A DNA stretch of 25,276 nucleotides from Avelusimicrobium sp963660385. Lineage in GTDB: Bacteria; Elusimicrobiota; Elusimicrobia; Elusimicrobiales; Elusimicrobiaceae. The position numbers and the translations under genes were made by a program. Numbering within the stretch: position 1 is the stretch's first letter; each line of letters opens with the position of its first letter. Positions 16,019 through 23,434 of this stretch are shown piece after piece. Below the pieces are notes generated by a model that was not told where the DNA came from, made no database searches, and saw only the letters and a program-made list of their open reading frames with translations. Where the stretch lies: positions 1-25,276 of the forward strand of contig CAVKWQ010000018.1 in NCBI GenBank assembly GCA_963660385.1, given 5' to 3'.

Positions 16019-17118
16019 AAGTTTGTCCCCAGCGGGCAAAGCCATTTTTGCGTGTCAATGGTAAACAAGAGTTTGCGGTTGGCCGCATAGAGCAGGGCTT
16101 TGTTTAAATCCTGCAAGGCCAAATTGCGGATAACGAACGCATCCTTGTATTTGCGGTCCTTAGAGGAAATATCCGCCACGAACAGAATTTTGGAAAGCGT
16201 GCTCATATGCAAACTGCCCAAGGTATGTTCGGCAATGGCGCGGATAACGTCTTTATTGGTTACGCCGAACTCGTGCTGCGCGAGCCACGCCGAAACGTAA
16301 CTGTGCAACAAACTGGGCTCCATACGGCAAATATCTTCAAAAAACGGAACTTTTATTTTATGCTCTTTGCAAAAGGCGATGAGTTCCGGGCCGGAAAAGC
16401 CTTTGCCCGCATCGTGCATAATGCCCGCCTTGACGGCGAGTTCTACATTTACGTCGTAAATATCGCTAAATGCGGCGGCCATTTCCGCCACATTTTTGGA
16501 GTGCAAATAGCGGTTTGGCTTTAAATGGGCTTTTAGCCAGGTGTGTACGTCCAAGCCGTAGAGGTGGTTCTCGCGGATAGTCGGGGCGATAACCTCGGGC
16601 ACGGTATCCGGCACGTCGCCGCAGGCCAAAATGTGCGCGCGGACGCGGCTGGATGAGAGTTTAGGGAAAAATCCCGGCAAAAATAAGTGCCTAAACTGGG
16701 CCGGGTTTTCGTTATATCCCTTGCGTTTGCCCGCCACTACAACGGCATTTTCAAAAATATAATCGGGGTTCTTCCAATTATGCAAATCGTTTAAGCAGTC
16801 CGTGCCCACCAGCAGGTAAATTTCCGGGTTATCATAGCGTTTTTTAAGGTACTGCACCAACTGGTAAGTATAGGTTTTTCCGCCTTGTTTGAGTTCGTAA
16901 TCGTCAAACACGATATTTTTGCCAAAGCCAGCAAATGCCTGTTTAAGCATCTTCATCCGCAGGCGGAAGGGAGTGGGAGATTTGGCTTTAAAGGGGGAGT
17001 GGTAGGCCGGAACGATATGCGCAACATCCGGCGCGATGACCTTCATCGCGCGGCGAAACAAAGAAACGTGGCCTTTGTGTACGGGGTCAAAACTGCCGCC
17101 AAAAACGAGAACTTTCAT
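15988..17118 (-). CDS. nadD: NadD-YqeK fusion: nicotinate-nucleotide adenylyltransferase plus HD phosphohydrolase
   Basis: 376 residues with two domains. NadD (1-190) has the nucleotidyltransferase motif GGSFDPVHKGH (7-17) and SSSRVR (155-160), and makes deamido-NAD from nicotinate mononucleotide and ATP. The YqeK-type HD domain (about 195-350) has LHS His206, MHDAGKG His235-Asp236, LLHS His272, AEHT and Asp316 in FVADISSKDR; YqeK proteins hydrolyse Ap4A symmetrically. The two are separate neighbouring genes in many Firmicutes and are fused here. The start has GAGGTG just upstream. It lies nine bases after the FAD oxidoreductase gene; TATAAT overlaps that gene's stop codon and might act as an internal promoter. 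Confidence 0.93.
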   Translation of the reverse strand: MKVLVFGGSFDPVHKGHVSLFRRAMKVIAPDVAHIVPAYHSPFKAKSPTPFRLRMKMLKQAFAGFGKNIVFDDYELKQGGKTYTYQLVQYLKKRYDNPEIYLLVGTDCLNDLHNWKNPDYIFENAVVVAGKRKGYNENPAQFRHLFLPGFFPKLSSSRVRAHILACGDVPDTVPEVIAPTIRENHLYGLDVHTWLKAHLKPNRYLHSKNVAEMAAAFSDIYDVNVELAVKAGIMHDAGKGFSGPELIAFCKEHKIKVPFFEDICRMEPSLLHSYVSAWLAQHEFGVTNKDVIRAIAEHTLGSLHMSTLSKILFVADISSKDRKYKDAFVIRNLALQDLNKALLYAANRKLLFTIDTQKWLCPLGTNLWNHLIKQEK

Positions 17119-17127
17119 AACACCTCA

Positions 17128-18399
17128 TTATACAAGTTTTTTGGCTAATTCCAAGCCCTCTAAAAGGGATTTTTCCATAAAGGAATACTCCCATTTGCCG
17201 TACCGTCCCGCACAAAAACACCCGCGCCCGGCCAACGCCTTTAAGGCTTGGCTAACGGCGCTTGCGCGGAATTTGTCATAAACGGCGTAGGCGTAAGGCA
17301 AGGACTGCCAGAAGGAAAATAAAACGTCGTCGCTTTCTTTTATTATACCTTTTTGGGCTAACGCCTTCCAAATGCGTGCTTCGCCCGCTTGGGTGTGCGG
17401 GTAATCCCCCGGCAGTTCCACATAAAAAGTGCTTACGCCTTGGGGCGCGTTGGCAGGGGAAAAACCGCTTTGCAGGCCGATACGGTAAAAGGGGTCCTGT
17501 TTATCGGGAAAATAAATCCAACTAAACGGCTTTACCTTACGCTTAATGGCAAAATTATAGACTGTAACCTGCGTATGAACCAGTTTGTCTGCCAGCGCGG
17601 CAAGTTCCGCTTCCCCGGTTCGGCGCAATAGTTCAGGCAAGGGCAAGGTGTTTACCAAGTAGTCAAAGGAAATTGTTTTACCCTTGCATTGGGCGGTTTT
17701 GCGGGTTAAATCCACGCGCGTAACGGGCGTATTTAGCGATAAATGCGTGATAGAACGGGTTAGAGCGTCTGTAAGTGCCCCGCATCCGCCGTGTGCCGGG
17801 TAATAAAAATACGCGTTGTAGCCGTAAGATTTTGTAGGCGGTTTGACGGCGCTTTTTAATACCTCATCCACGGTGGGGGTGGGCACGAAGTTGCCGCACC
17901 AGTCGCAAGTCATCTCTTTCGGGTCGCGGCCCCAGAGTTTGGTGTTATAGGGACGCATAAAAATTTGATATACGCCGGGGCCGAAGGCGTTTAAGCACCA
18001 CTCTTTAAAGTTTTTAGGGGCGGTTTTAGGCGTTTGGGTGCACGCGAGCAGGCCGTTTACGCATAGTTGGCGCTCTGCTTCGGGCAGGGCAAATAAATTG
18101 GCCTGAAACGGGAACGGCACGCGGGCGGGTCCGGTGTATATCCAGGCGCATCTTTTTAAACGGCGTAAATTCGTGCCTAATAGGCTCTTTACCAGTTGTT
18201 TGCCCTGTTTGGTGTGCAGGTGCAGCAGGTGGCCGCTAAAATCAAAGGTACAGCCGTTTATCACTTGGCTTTTGCATAGTCCGCCCGGGGTGCTTTCTTT
18301 TTCCACCAACAGGTAGTTTGTTTGGCCCGCTTTTTCCAAGTGGTAAGCGGTGGAAAGCCCGGTAAGTCCGGCGCCTAAAATAAGTGTTTTAACGTGCAT
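17128..18399 (-). CDS. FAD-dependent oxidoreductase (UDP-galactopyranose mutase/protoporphyrinogen oxidase-like)
   Basis: 423 residues. An N-terminal Rossmann dinucleotide fold has ILGAGLTGLSTAYHLEKAG (residues 7-25), then VEKESTPGG, typical of NAD(P)-binding-8/amino-oxidase flavoproteins. A central segment FMRPYNTKLWGRDPKEMTCDW resembles the substrate-cap motif of flavoproteins linked to surface-sugar pathways. The C-terminus, with CAGRYGKWEYSFMEKSLLEG, looks like the second FAD-binding stretch. The substrate cannot be told from sequence. Because it starts two bases after a WecA-type transferase gene, a role in envelope glycan or lipid-linked sugar metabolism is inferred. A role in heme synthesis is less likely, as no other heme genes are present. 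Confidence 0.78.
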   Translation of the reverse strand: MHVKTLILGAGLTGLSTAYHLEKAGQTNYLLVEKESTPGGLCKSQVINGCTFDFSGHLLHLHTKQGKQLVKSLLGTNLRRLKRCAWIYTGPARVPFPFQANLFALPEAERQLCVNGLLACTQTPKTAPKNFKEWCLNAFGPGVYQIFMRPYNTKLWGRDPKEMTCDWCGNFVPTPTVDEVLKSAVKPPTKSYGYNAYFYYPAHGGCGALTDALTRSITHLSLNTPVTRVDLTRKTAQCKGKTISFDYLVNTLPLPELLRRTGEAELAALADKLVHTQVTVYNFAIKRKVKPFSWIYFPDKQDPFYRIGLQSGFSPANAPQGVSTFYVELPGDYPHTQAGEARIWKALAQKGIIKESDDVLFSFWQSLPYAYAVYDKFRASAVSQALKALAGRGCFCAGRYGKWEYSFMEKSLLEGLELAKKLV

Positions 18400-18401
18400 A
18401 A

Positions 18402-19424
18402 TTAATCCGCCGGAAGTTTAAGTAGATAAAGTGTCAGCGCAACAGCCGCCACGCCCGCCGCGATAAAAAGCCCGATGACGGTAGAAAGTCCCGCCCGGGT
18501 GAGCCCCCACGCGCAGGCGTTGCACAAAAGCCCCGCGCCTGCAAAAGCGGCTACAATCGCCCCCGGTTTCCACCCGGCTTTTTTTAGTCGCAGGGCGATA
18601 TGGTCTGGGCTGCCCTTTAAGGGGTTTTTGCCTTTTAACAGGCGCGCCAAACTGACAAAGCCCGTATCAAACAAGGGAACCGCCAAAATAAAAAGTGGCG
18701 CCAAAAAGCCCCAGTCTGTGTGGCCGCTGTACCCGGTGCCGATAGATAAAGAAGCCACCATAAAGCCGATAAAGGTGGAACCGCTGTCGCCCAGAAAGAT
18801 TTTTTTGCGGGAGTGGTTGTACGGCCAAAAGGCAAGGCACGCGCCCAACAGGGATAAGGCCGCAAAATTGACATAGACATATTCGCCGGGAAGCGCAATA
18901 AACGCGAGTCCCAAGGTGCAGATAACGCCTTGGCTTACGCACAGGCCGTCCATAATATCCAGCAGATTAAAGGCGTTTGTCAGCCCGGCCACCCACAAAA
19001 ACGTAAGCGGCCACGCAATCCAAGGTGTGGGGAAAACGCGTATTACAATGCCGTAGTAAATAAGCGCCGCCACCGCCGCCAGTTGCACAAGGAGTTTTAG
19101 GGCAATTTTTACGCCTTTGGGTTTATTTAAATCGTCCACAAGTCCTAATAGAAAAACGAGCAGCCCGCCCAAGCAAATGCCGCGCAGGGTGTGCAAGGTG
19201 CCGCTTGGAAAGGCGGTTGTCAGGCGGATAAAAACCAGCCCGGAAATCATCCCTAAAAAAACGCCGCACCCGCCCAATACCGGTACGGAGCCTTGGTGTG
19301 TTTTCAGCCCGCCGGGTACGTCCAAAAACGCCCGCGCGGCTACCCGGCGCAAAAGCGGTAAAATACCTGCGCAAACCACGCACGAAACGATACCGGCCAG
19401 CAGATAAAGGACAAAAGGTTTCAT
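18402..19424 (-). CDS. WecA/TagO-type undecaprenyl-phosphate sugar-1-phosphate transferase
   Basis: 340 residues, polytopic membrane protein of the MraY/WecA (glycosyl transferase family 4) group, with about ten hydrophobic segments. Motifs: GGLKTHQGSVPVLGG (38-52), Mg-binding LVDDLNKP (95-102; Asp97, Asp98), TNAFNLLDIMDGL (149-161), and FLGDSGSTFIGF (210-221; Asp213). The C-terminal HxHH-type loop is degenerate (GSPDHIALRL, 271-280), so it is not MraY itself. It likely transfers GlcNAc-1-P or a related sugar phosphate to undecaprenyl phosphate to start surface-glycan synthesis, consistent with the nearby flippase gene. It is the first gene of a six-gene leftward operon. No clear ribosome site precedes the ATG; TATTAT lies seven bases upstream, so the mRNA may be leaderless. 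Confidence 0.85.
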   Translation of the reverse strand: MKPFVLYLLAGIVSCVVCAGILPLLRRVAARAFLDVPGGLKTHQGSVPVLGGCGVFLGMISGLVFIRLTTAFPSGTLHTLRGICLGGLLVFLLGLVDDLNKPKGVKIALKLLVQLAAVAALIYYGIVIRVFPTPWIAWPLTFLWVAGLTNAFNLLDIMDGLCVSQGVICTLGLAFIALPGEYVYVNFAALSLLGACLAFWPYNHSRKKIFLGDSGSTFIGFMVASLSIGTGYSGHTDWGFLAPLFILAVPLFDTGFVSLARLLKGKNPLKGSPDHIALRLKKAGWKPGAIVAAFAGAGLLCNACAWGLTRAGLSTVIGLFIAAGVAAVALTLYLLKLPAD

Positions 19425-19430
19425 AATATT

Positions 19431-19437
19431 TATAATA
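19431..19437. promoter_or_regulatory. Overlapping divergent -10 elements
   Basis: The heptamer TATAATA gives TATAAT on the plus strand (19431-19436) and TATTAT on the minus strand (19432-19437). It lies in the 33-bp gap between the divergent wecA-like gene and the lipoprotein gene. On the plus strand a GACA-containing -35-like hexamer (AGGACA, 19408-19413) sits at 17-bp spacing, and AAGGAG (19445-19450) precedes the ATG at 19458. Overlapping symmetric -10 elements are a known architecture for bidirectional bacterial promoters. Confidence 0.5.
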
Positions 19438-19457
19438 TCATAATAAGGAGATAGGAT

Positions 19458-20087
19458 ATGCTTAAAAGAATTTTAACATTTTCGTTAGCCGTATGGCTTT
19501 GCGCGTGTGCGGGGGGGCAAATCAAACAAATTCCGCCCGAGGTGCGCGCTTATAAAAAGGTAGATTTCTTTATTGGCGGGCGCACGCAGGCGGCGTTTAA
19601 GGCCGTGGGCCAGATGAACGAGGACTATGTAGAGGGCGTTTTGCGCATTAAAAAAATCGGCGACGGGGATTATGATGTGTTGCTAATGACGGGGGCCGCC
19701 TACAAGGTGCTGCACGCCACCGTCAGCCCCGAGGGGATTGCCTACCGCTATTTGTTTAAAGACGCCGATACCGCCGTGGTGCGCGGGCGCATTACGCAAT
19801 TTTTAAATTTGCTCCTGTCCGAGGCGGGTGTTCTTCAAAAACGCCGCGTAAAAGACGGCGAAACCACGCTTACCTACCAAGGGCGCAACGCCAAGGAACG
19901 CTTTTTGTACCGCGAGGGGGAAATTTATCCCTATGCGGCCCAGTCGGTAACGATGCTAAATACCGCAGATTTATTTTACGATGAATATGCCCTACTAGAT
20001 GAAGAGGGCGAAGTGAGCGTACCGCACGTTTTGGTGTATAAAGACGGCAACATCACGCTGGATTTGACGTTAATCAGTTTACGGTAA
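19458..20087 (+). CDS. Putative outer-membrane lipoprotein
   Basis: 209 residues. The N-terminus has a positive start, a hydrophobic stretch and a lipobox-like LCAC ending at Cys17, followed by AGGQ, so it is probably lipidated; Cys15 makes the exact site slightly uncertain. The rest alternates short beta-like and charged segments and could form a LolA/DUF3261-like beta fold, but I do not recognise a family with confidence. It is the only plus-strand gene of the central part. It has its own promoter and an AAGGAG site seven bases before the ATG, and a strong terminator right after its stop, so it is monocistronic. Position between glycan-related genes hints at envelope biogenesis, which is inference only. 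Confidence 0.8.
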   Translation: MLKRILTFSLAVWLCACAGGQIKQIPPEVRAYKKVDFFIGGRTQAAFKAVGQMNEDYVEGVLRIKKIGDGDYDVLLMTGAAYKVLHATVSPEGIAYRYLFKDADTAVVRGRITQFLNLLLSEAGVLQKRRVKDGETTLTYQGRNAKERFLYREGEIYPYAAQSVTMLNTADLFYDEYALLDEEGEVSVPHVLVYKDGNITLDLTLISLR

Positions 20088-20120
20088 TAAAAAAGCCCGG
20101 CGTAACAGCCGGGCTTTTTT
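20088..20120. terminator. Bidirectional intrinsic terminator
   Basis: A perfect GCCCGGC/GCCGGGC stem (20095-20101 with 20108-20114), six-base loop, flanked by A-rich and T-rich tracts that extend the pairing to about 13 bp. The T-run follows the stem on both strands, so it can end both the plus-strand lipoprotein gene and the convergent flippase gene, whose stop codon overlaps it. Confidence 0.92.
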
Positions 20121-21528
20121 AGGCCTTCCTTAAAAAGAGATACATCCACCCGGGGTATAGGGTAAGCAAAATCACTTCCGCCCATACATTGCCACCAAAA
20201 TACCGGGCCATACCTACCGTAGCCAAGCAGACGAGCAACATCCCGGCCAATTTTTTGTATTCGTAGGGAATAGGATAAACCTTCTGCGTAAAGGCAAACA
20301 GCGCGGCGGCCATTACCGCGTAACTGACGGCTACCGCCCACCCCGCGCCCAAAATGCCGATATGCGGCACCAGCGTTAAGTTTGCCGTAATGCTGGCGGC
20401 GGCCCCCAAGAGGGTAATCCACATTAAAACCCGCGTTTTTTTGGTAATTACAGGCCCTACCATAAAGTTAATATACAGCCCGTAGAAGAAATACCCCGTT
20501 ACAATCAGCGGAATAATGGAAAGCCCGCCCCAATAGTTGGGCCCGATTAAGTGGAAATTGCCGAAGATATTGCTTTGGATAATGTCCGGCATTAAAAAGG
20601 AAATCCCCAGCAAAAACCACGAGCCGAGCGCAAAAAAGAACGATAATACCTTGGCGAAGGTATCTTTGGCGTCTGCGTCCTTGGCGTGGGCCAAAAAGAA
20701 CGGACGCCACGCTTGGTCAAACATAGACACCAAAAGCATCATAAAAACGCCTATTTTAAAGTTCGCCTGATAAATGCCCACCTGCTCCGTACCCACCAAA
20801 TGCACCAAAATCGGTTTATCTATCACGCTGACGAGCAGGCTTGCCACTCCGGCGGGTACAAAGGGCCACGCAAAGGACCACATTTCTTTTTGCAGTTTCC
20901 AGTCAAAGGCAAAGGGATTATGGCCCTTTAATTCGCCCCACCAAACGGGCGTTAAAATAACCAACGAGGCCAGCGACGCGCCGATATTGGCCCATAAAAT
21001 GGAGTTCGGCCCACGGTGCAAAACCGCCAAAAACAGCACATTTAGCGCAACATTTACCACAATGGAAAACGCCCGCACGCCCGCAAAATACCACGCCCGC
21101 CGTTCCAAGCGCAACTTGGTAAAGGCAATCATATTTAGCACGTCTAAAAATAAAATCGCGGCCGCCAAGTGAAAGAGCCCAAAATTTTCGCCAAGTCCCC
21201 ACCAAAGGGATACTTGGGGGGCAAACGTGTACAGCAACCCGCCCAGCACCAGGGCATTGGCTAAAACGCCGTAAAAACATTGGCGGAAGACCTTGTGTTT
21301 GTTGTCGGCTTCGCTCGCAAAGCGCAGATAACTTTGGTCCAGCCCAAATAAAAACACCACGCTCAAAAGCGCAATGGCCGCAAACACGGTGGCAATCGCG
21401 CCGTATTGTGTGGGTTGTAAGTAATAGGTGTAAAAGGGAACTAAACAGAAATTAAGCAGCCGGGCCAGCACCGTGGAAGTGCCGTAAATAAGGGTTTCTT
21501 TGCCGAGCCGTTTGATGTCCTTAGCCAT
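20119..21528 (-). CDS. Polysaccharide flippase of the MATE/MOP (Wzx-like) superfamily
   Basis: 469 residues, a polytopic membrane protein with roughly 12-14 hydrophobic helices. The N-terminus (LGKETLIYGTSTVLARLLNF, then PFYTYYLQPTQYG and GLDQSYLRF) is characteristic of O-antigen/polysaccharide flippases that move undecaprenyl-linked glycans across the inner membrane. It probably works with the WecA-type transferase encoded nearby, although the polymerase and glycosyltransferase genes are not in this window. The ATG at 21528 has no ribosome site: it is preceded by a T-rich tract that is the tail of a terminator hairpin (21541-21573). No better internal start is visible, so initiation is either coupled in an unusual way or leaderless. 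Confidence 0.88.
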   Translation of the reverse strand: MAKDIKRLGKETLIYGTSTVLARLLNFCLVPFYTYYLQPTQYGAIATVFAAIALLSVVFLFGLDQSYLRFASEADNKHKVFRQCFYGVLANALVLGGLLYTFAPQVSLWWGLGENFGLFHLAAAILFLDVLNMIAFTKLRLERRAWYFAGVRAFSIVVNVALNVLFLAVLHRGPNSILWANIGASLASLVILTPVWWGELKGHNPFAFDWKLQKEMWSFAWPFVPAGVASLLVSVIDKPILVHLVGTEQVGIYQANFKIGVFMMLLVSMFDQAWRPFFLAHAKDADAKDTFAKVLSFFFALGSWFLLGISFLMPDIIQSNIFGNFHLIGPNYWGGLSIIPLIVTGYFFYGLYINFMVGPVITKKTRVLMWITLLGAAASITANLTLVPHIGILGAGWAVAVSYAVMAAALFAFTQKVYPIPYEYKKLAGMLLVCLATVGMARYFGGNVWAEVILLTLYPGWMYLFLRKA

Positions 21529-21573
21529 AAAAACAAAAAAATCCGCACGGGCTTTTTATATACCCGTGCGGAT
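21529..21573 (-). terminator. Intrinsic terminator between pnp and the flippase start codon
   Basis: A perfect 11-bp stem, ATCCGCACGGG (21541-21551) with 21563-21573, around an 11-base AT-rich loop, followed on the minus strand by seven T, a G and five T. The T tract runs right up to the flippase ATG. It lies ten bases after the pnp stop codon, so it should end the rnhB-yraN-pnp unit. The loop includes TATATA, which might serve as a promoter element for the next gene. Confidence 0.88.
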
Positions 21574-21582
21574 AAATAATCC

Positions 21583-22404
21583 TTATAATTTGACGAACAA
21601 GATTTCCAGCAATTTTTTGAATTTGCCTTCAATTTTCTTCGTTTCGCTGATGGTTTGCGCGTGGGAAAGCGGCTTCTTTTCAATGCCGCAGCCCATATTG
21701 CTTACCCAGGCAAGGCCCAATACGCTAATGCCGCATTGGCGCGCTACCAACACTTCCGGCACTACGGACATACCGACGACCGTCGCACCCCATTTTTTGA
21801 ACATTTGGATTTCGGCCGGGGTTTCAAAGTTCGGACCCGTAGCCGCCAAATATACACCTTCGCCCGCGGTTACGCCCGCTTTTTTGGCGGCGGCGAGGGC
21901 TACCTTGCGCATACCCTTGTCGTACGCTTCGGAAAGGTCAAAGAACATCGGGCCAAAGGCCGGGTCGTGGTTGCCGATGAGGGGGTTGTTGCACATAAAG
22001 TTAATGTGGTCTTTGAGCACGCACAGGGCGCCGGGTTTCAATTTAAGGTCCATAGAGCCGACGGCGGCGGAGACCAAGAGTTTTTCCACGCCGAGCATTT
22101 TTAAGGTGCGGATAGAAATAGCCAAGTCCTTCATCGGGTGGCCTTCGTAATAGTGGAAGCGGCCCTGCATTACCACAATGTTGCGCCCTTTATAGACGCC
22201 AAAAATCAAATTGCCGCTGTGGCCGGGCACGGTGCTTTGCAAGAAACCGGGAATAGACGTATAAGGAATTTTTACTTCTTTTTCCAAGGGCGGTATGGAA
22301 CCGGCCAAACCGGACCCGGTGATAAGAGCAATTTCGGGCTTAAAGTTCTTCGTTTTTTTGTTGATATAAGCGGCTGCTTTTTTTACCTGCGCGAGTTGAG
22401 TCAT
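21583..22404 (-). CDS. Purine nucleoside phosphorylase (trimeric PNP family)
   Basis: Phosphorolyses purine nucleosides to free base and ribose-1-phosphate for salvage; 273 residues, the usual length. Motifs: GSGL phosphate site (30-33), VPGHSG (59-64), QGRFHYYEGH (80-89), GPNFETPAE (190-198, with the base-binding Glu), GMSVVPEV (211-218), and Asn236 in WVSNMG at the base-specificity position, which argues for 6-oxopurines rather than methylthioadenosine. The start has a strong GGAGGG five bases upstream, overlapping the end of yraN. It is the last gene of the rnhB-yraN-pnp unit, followed by a strong terminator. Confidence 0.93.
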   Translation of the reverse strand: MTQLAQVKKAAAYINKKTKNFKPEIALITGSGLAGSIPPLEKEVKIPYTSIPGFLQSTVPGHSGNLIFGVYKGRNIVVMQGRFHYYEGHPMKDLAISIRTLKMLGVEKLLVSAAVGSMDLKLKPGALCVLKDHINFMCNNPLIGNHDPAFGPMFFDLSEAYDKGMRKVALAAAKKAGVTAGEGVYLAATGPNFETPAEIQMFKKWGATVVGMSVVPEVLVARQCGISVLGLAWVSNMGCGIEKKPLSHAQTISETKKIEGKFKKLLEILFVKL

Positions 22405-22416
22405 ATTCCCTCCAAG

Positions 22417-22770
22417 TTATATAGTCGTCCGTGCCGGGATGAACGCGTTTTCTATCTGTTCTATCTTTTCCGGCAGAACGCAGACTACATCAAATCTAAT
22501 ACTATCAAATTTTAAGCCCTTTGCTTTCAAATAGGCTTGGGCCGTAAGCGCGATTTTCCTTTGTTTGGCTGGGGTAACCGCCATAAGCGGCCCGCCAAAG
22601 GCTGTGTAAGCGCGCGTTTTTACCTCTACAAACACCAAGGTTTTTTTGTCCTGCGCGATGATGTCAATTTCGCCGTACGGGGCGGAAAAATTACGCTCCA
22701 ACAGGCGGTAACCCTTGGACTTTAAAAACTGTGCGGCGCGCTCTTCGCCCGCTATCCCCAAGGTATTCAC
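22417..22770 (-). CDS. yraN: YraN/UPF0102 nuclease-like protein
   Basis: 117 residues from a GTG at 22770, which overlaps the rnhB stop codon as GTGA. An upstream ATG at 22833 would add 21 residues deep inside rnhB that do not fit the family. The domain is a PD-(D/E)XK-like fold with GEIDIIA (Glu34, Asp36) and FVEVKTR (Glu49, Lys51), and the typical N-terminal GIAGEERAAQFL. The cellular role of the family is poorly defined (structure-specific endonuclease activity has been proposed); linkage to rnhB is common. Translation is probably coupled to rnhB, as no ribosome site is visible. Confidence 0.9.
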   Translation of the reverse strand: MNTLGIAGEERAAQFLKSKGYRLLERNFSAPYGEIDIIAQDKKTLVFVEVKTRAYTAFGGPLMAVTPAKQRKIALTAQAYLKAKGLKFDSIRFDVVCVLPEKIEQIENAFIPARTTI

Positions 22771-23408
22771 GGCAAAATGGACGGCGCCAATAGTTTGCGC
22801 ACCGGGGCGAACGAACGGCGGTGCTCCGGGCACGGACCCAAGCGGCGCAAGGCGTCCATATGCTTGGCCGTTCCGTAGCCCTTGTGGCCGGCAAAATCGT
22901 AACCGGGATATAACTTATCCAGCACGGCCATATAGTGGTCCCTGGTAACTTTGGCTACAATGCTGGCGGCCGCAATCGCCAAGGATTTGGCGTCCCCGTC
23001 TATAATAGGCTGCTGGTTGGCTTCCAATCCGCCAATGGGATAAGGCCCGTCCACCAGCACGACGGAATTGGGGATATGTTCAAATTTTTTGAAGGCGCGG
23101 CGCATAGCCAAAAAGGTGGCCTGCAAAATGTTTAAGCGGTCAATTTCGGCGGCTGACGCAAAACCCACGCCAAAGGCCGCATCCGAGGTCTGTAAGCGTT
23201 TAAAAAGTTCTTCGCGCTTTTTTTCGGTTAATTTTTTACTGTCGTTTACATCGGTAAAGTCCGCCGCGGCCGCCGGGGGGATAAAGCAGGCGCACGCCAC
23301 CACGGGGCCAGCCAAGGGCCCTCGCCCGGCTTCGTCCACACCGATAATAAAGTTGCACTCGGTGCGGAGCGCCTGTTGTTTGTCAAAGGTAAATAGGGGA
23401 CTTATCAT
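22767..23408 (-). CDS. rnhB: Ribonuclease HII
   Basis: Cleaves the RNA strand of RNA-DNA hybrids and removes misincorporated ribonucleotides. 213 residues, normal for RNase HII. Catalytic acidic residues: Asp25 and Glu26 in GVDEAGRGPLAGPV, Asp120 in VLVDG, and Asp139 in DGDAKS. The ASIVAKVTRD block follows, and the C-terminal GYGTAKHMDALRRLGPCPEHRRSF is typical. No Shine-Dalgarno is present; instead a perfect TATAAT ends only six bases before the ATG, so the mRNA is predicted to begin at or next to the start codon. It overlaps yraN by four bases. Confidence 0.95.
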   Translation of the reverse strand: MISPLFTFDKQQALRTECNFIIGVDEAGRGPLAGPVVACACFIPPAAAADFTDVNDSKKLTEKKREELFKRLQTSDAAFGVGFASAAEIDRLNILQATFLAMRRAFKKFEHIPNSVVLVDGPYPIGGLEANQQPIIDGDAKSLAIAAASIVAKVTRDHYMAVLDKLYPGYDFAGHKGYGTAKHMDALRRLGPCPEHRRSFAPVRKLLAPSILP

Positions 23409-23414
23409 AACAGT

Positions 23415-23420
23415 ATTATA
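23415..23420 (-). promoter_or_regulatory. -10 box of rnhB, predicted leaderless start
   Basis: TATAAT on the minus strand, separated by six bases (ACTGTT) from the rnhB ATG. A transcription start about seven bases after the -10 falls on the A of ATG. No convincing -35 hexamer is visible at 16-18 bp. The arrangement is nearly the same as that before the gene starting at 24610. Confidence 0.5.
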
Positions 23421-23434
23421 GCAATATTTCCCCG

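Noticed and set aside
16019..16045. LytR_C protein beginning at ATG 16045
   Set aside because: No ribosome site precedes it and it lengthens the overlap with nadD-yqeK; the ATG at 16018 gives a normal N-terminus before the membrane helix.
22771..22833. YraN beginning at ATG 22833
   Set aside because: It would overlap rnhB by 67 bases and add non-family residues; the GTGA overlap at 22767-22770 gives a normal-length protein.
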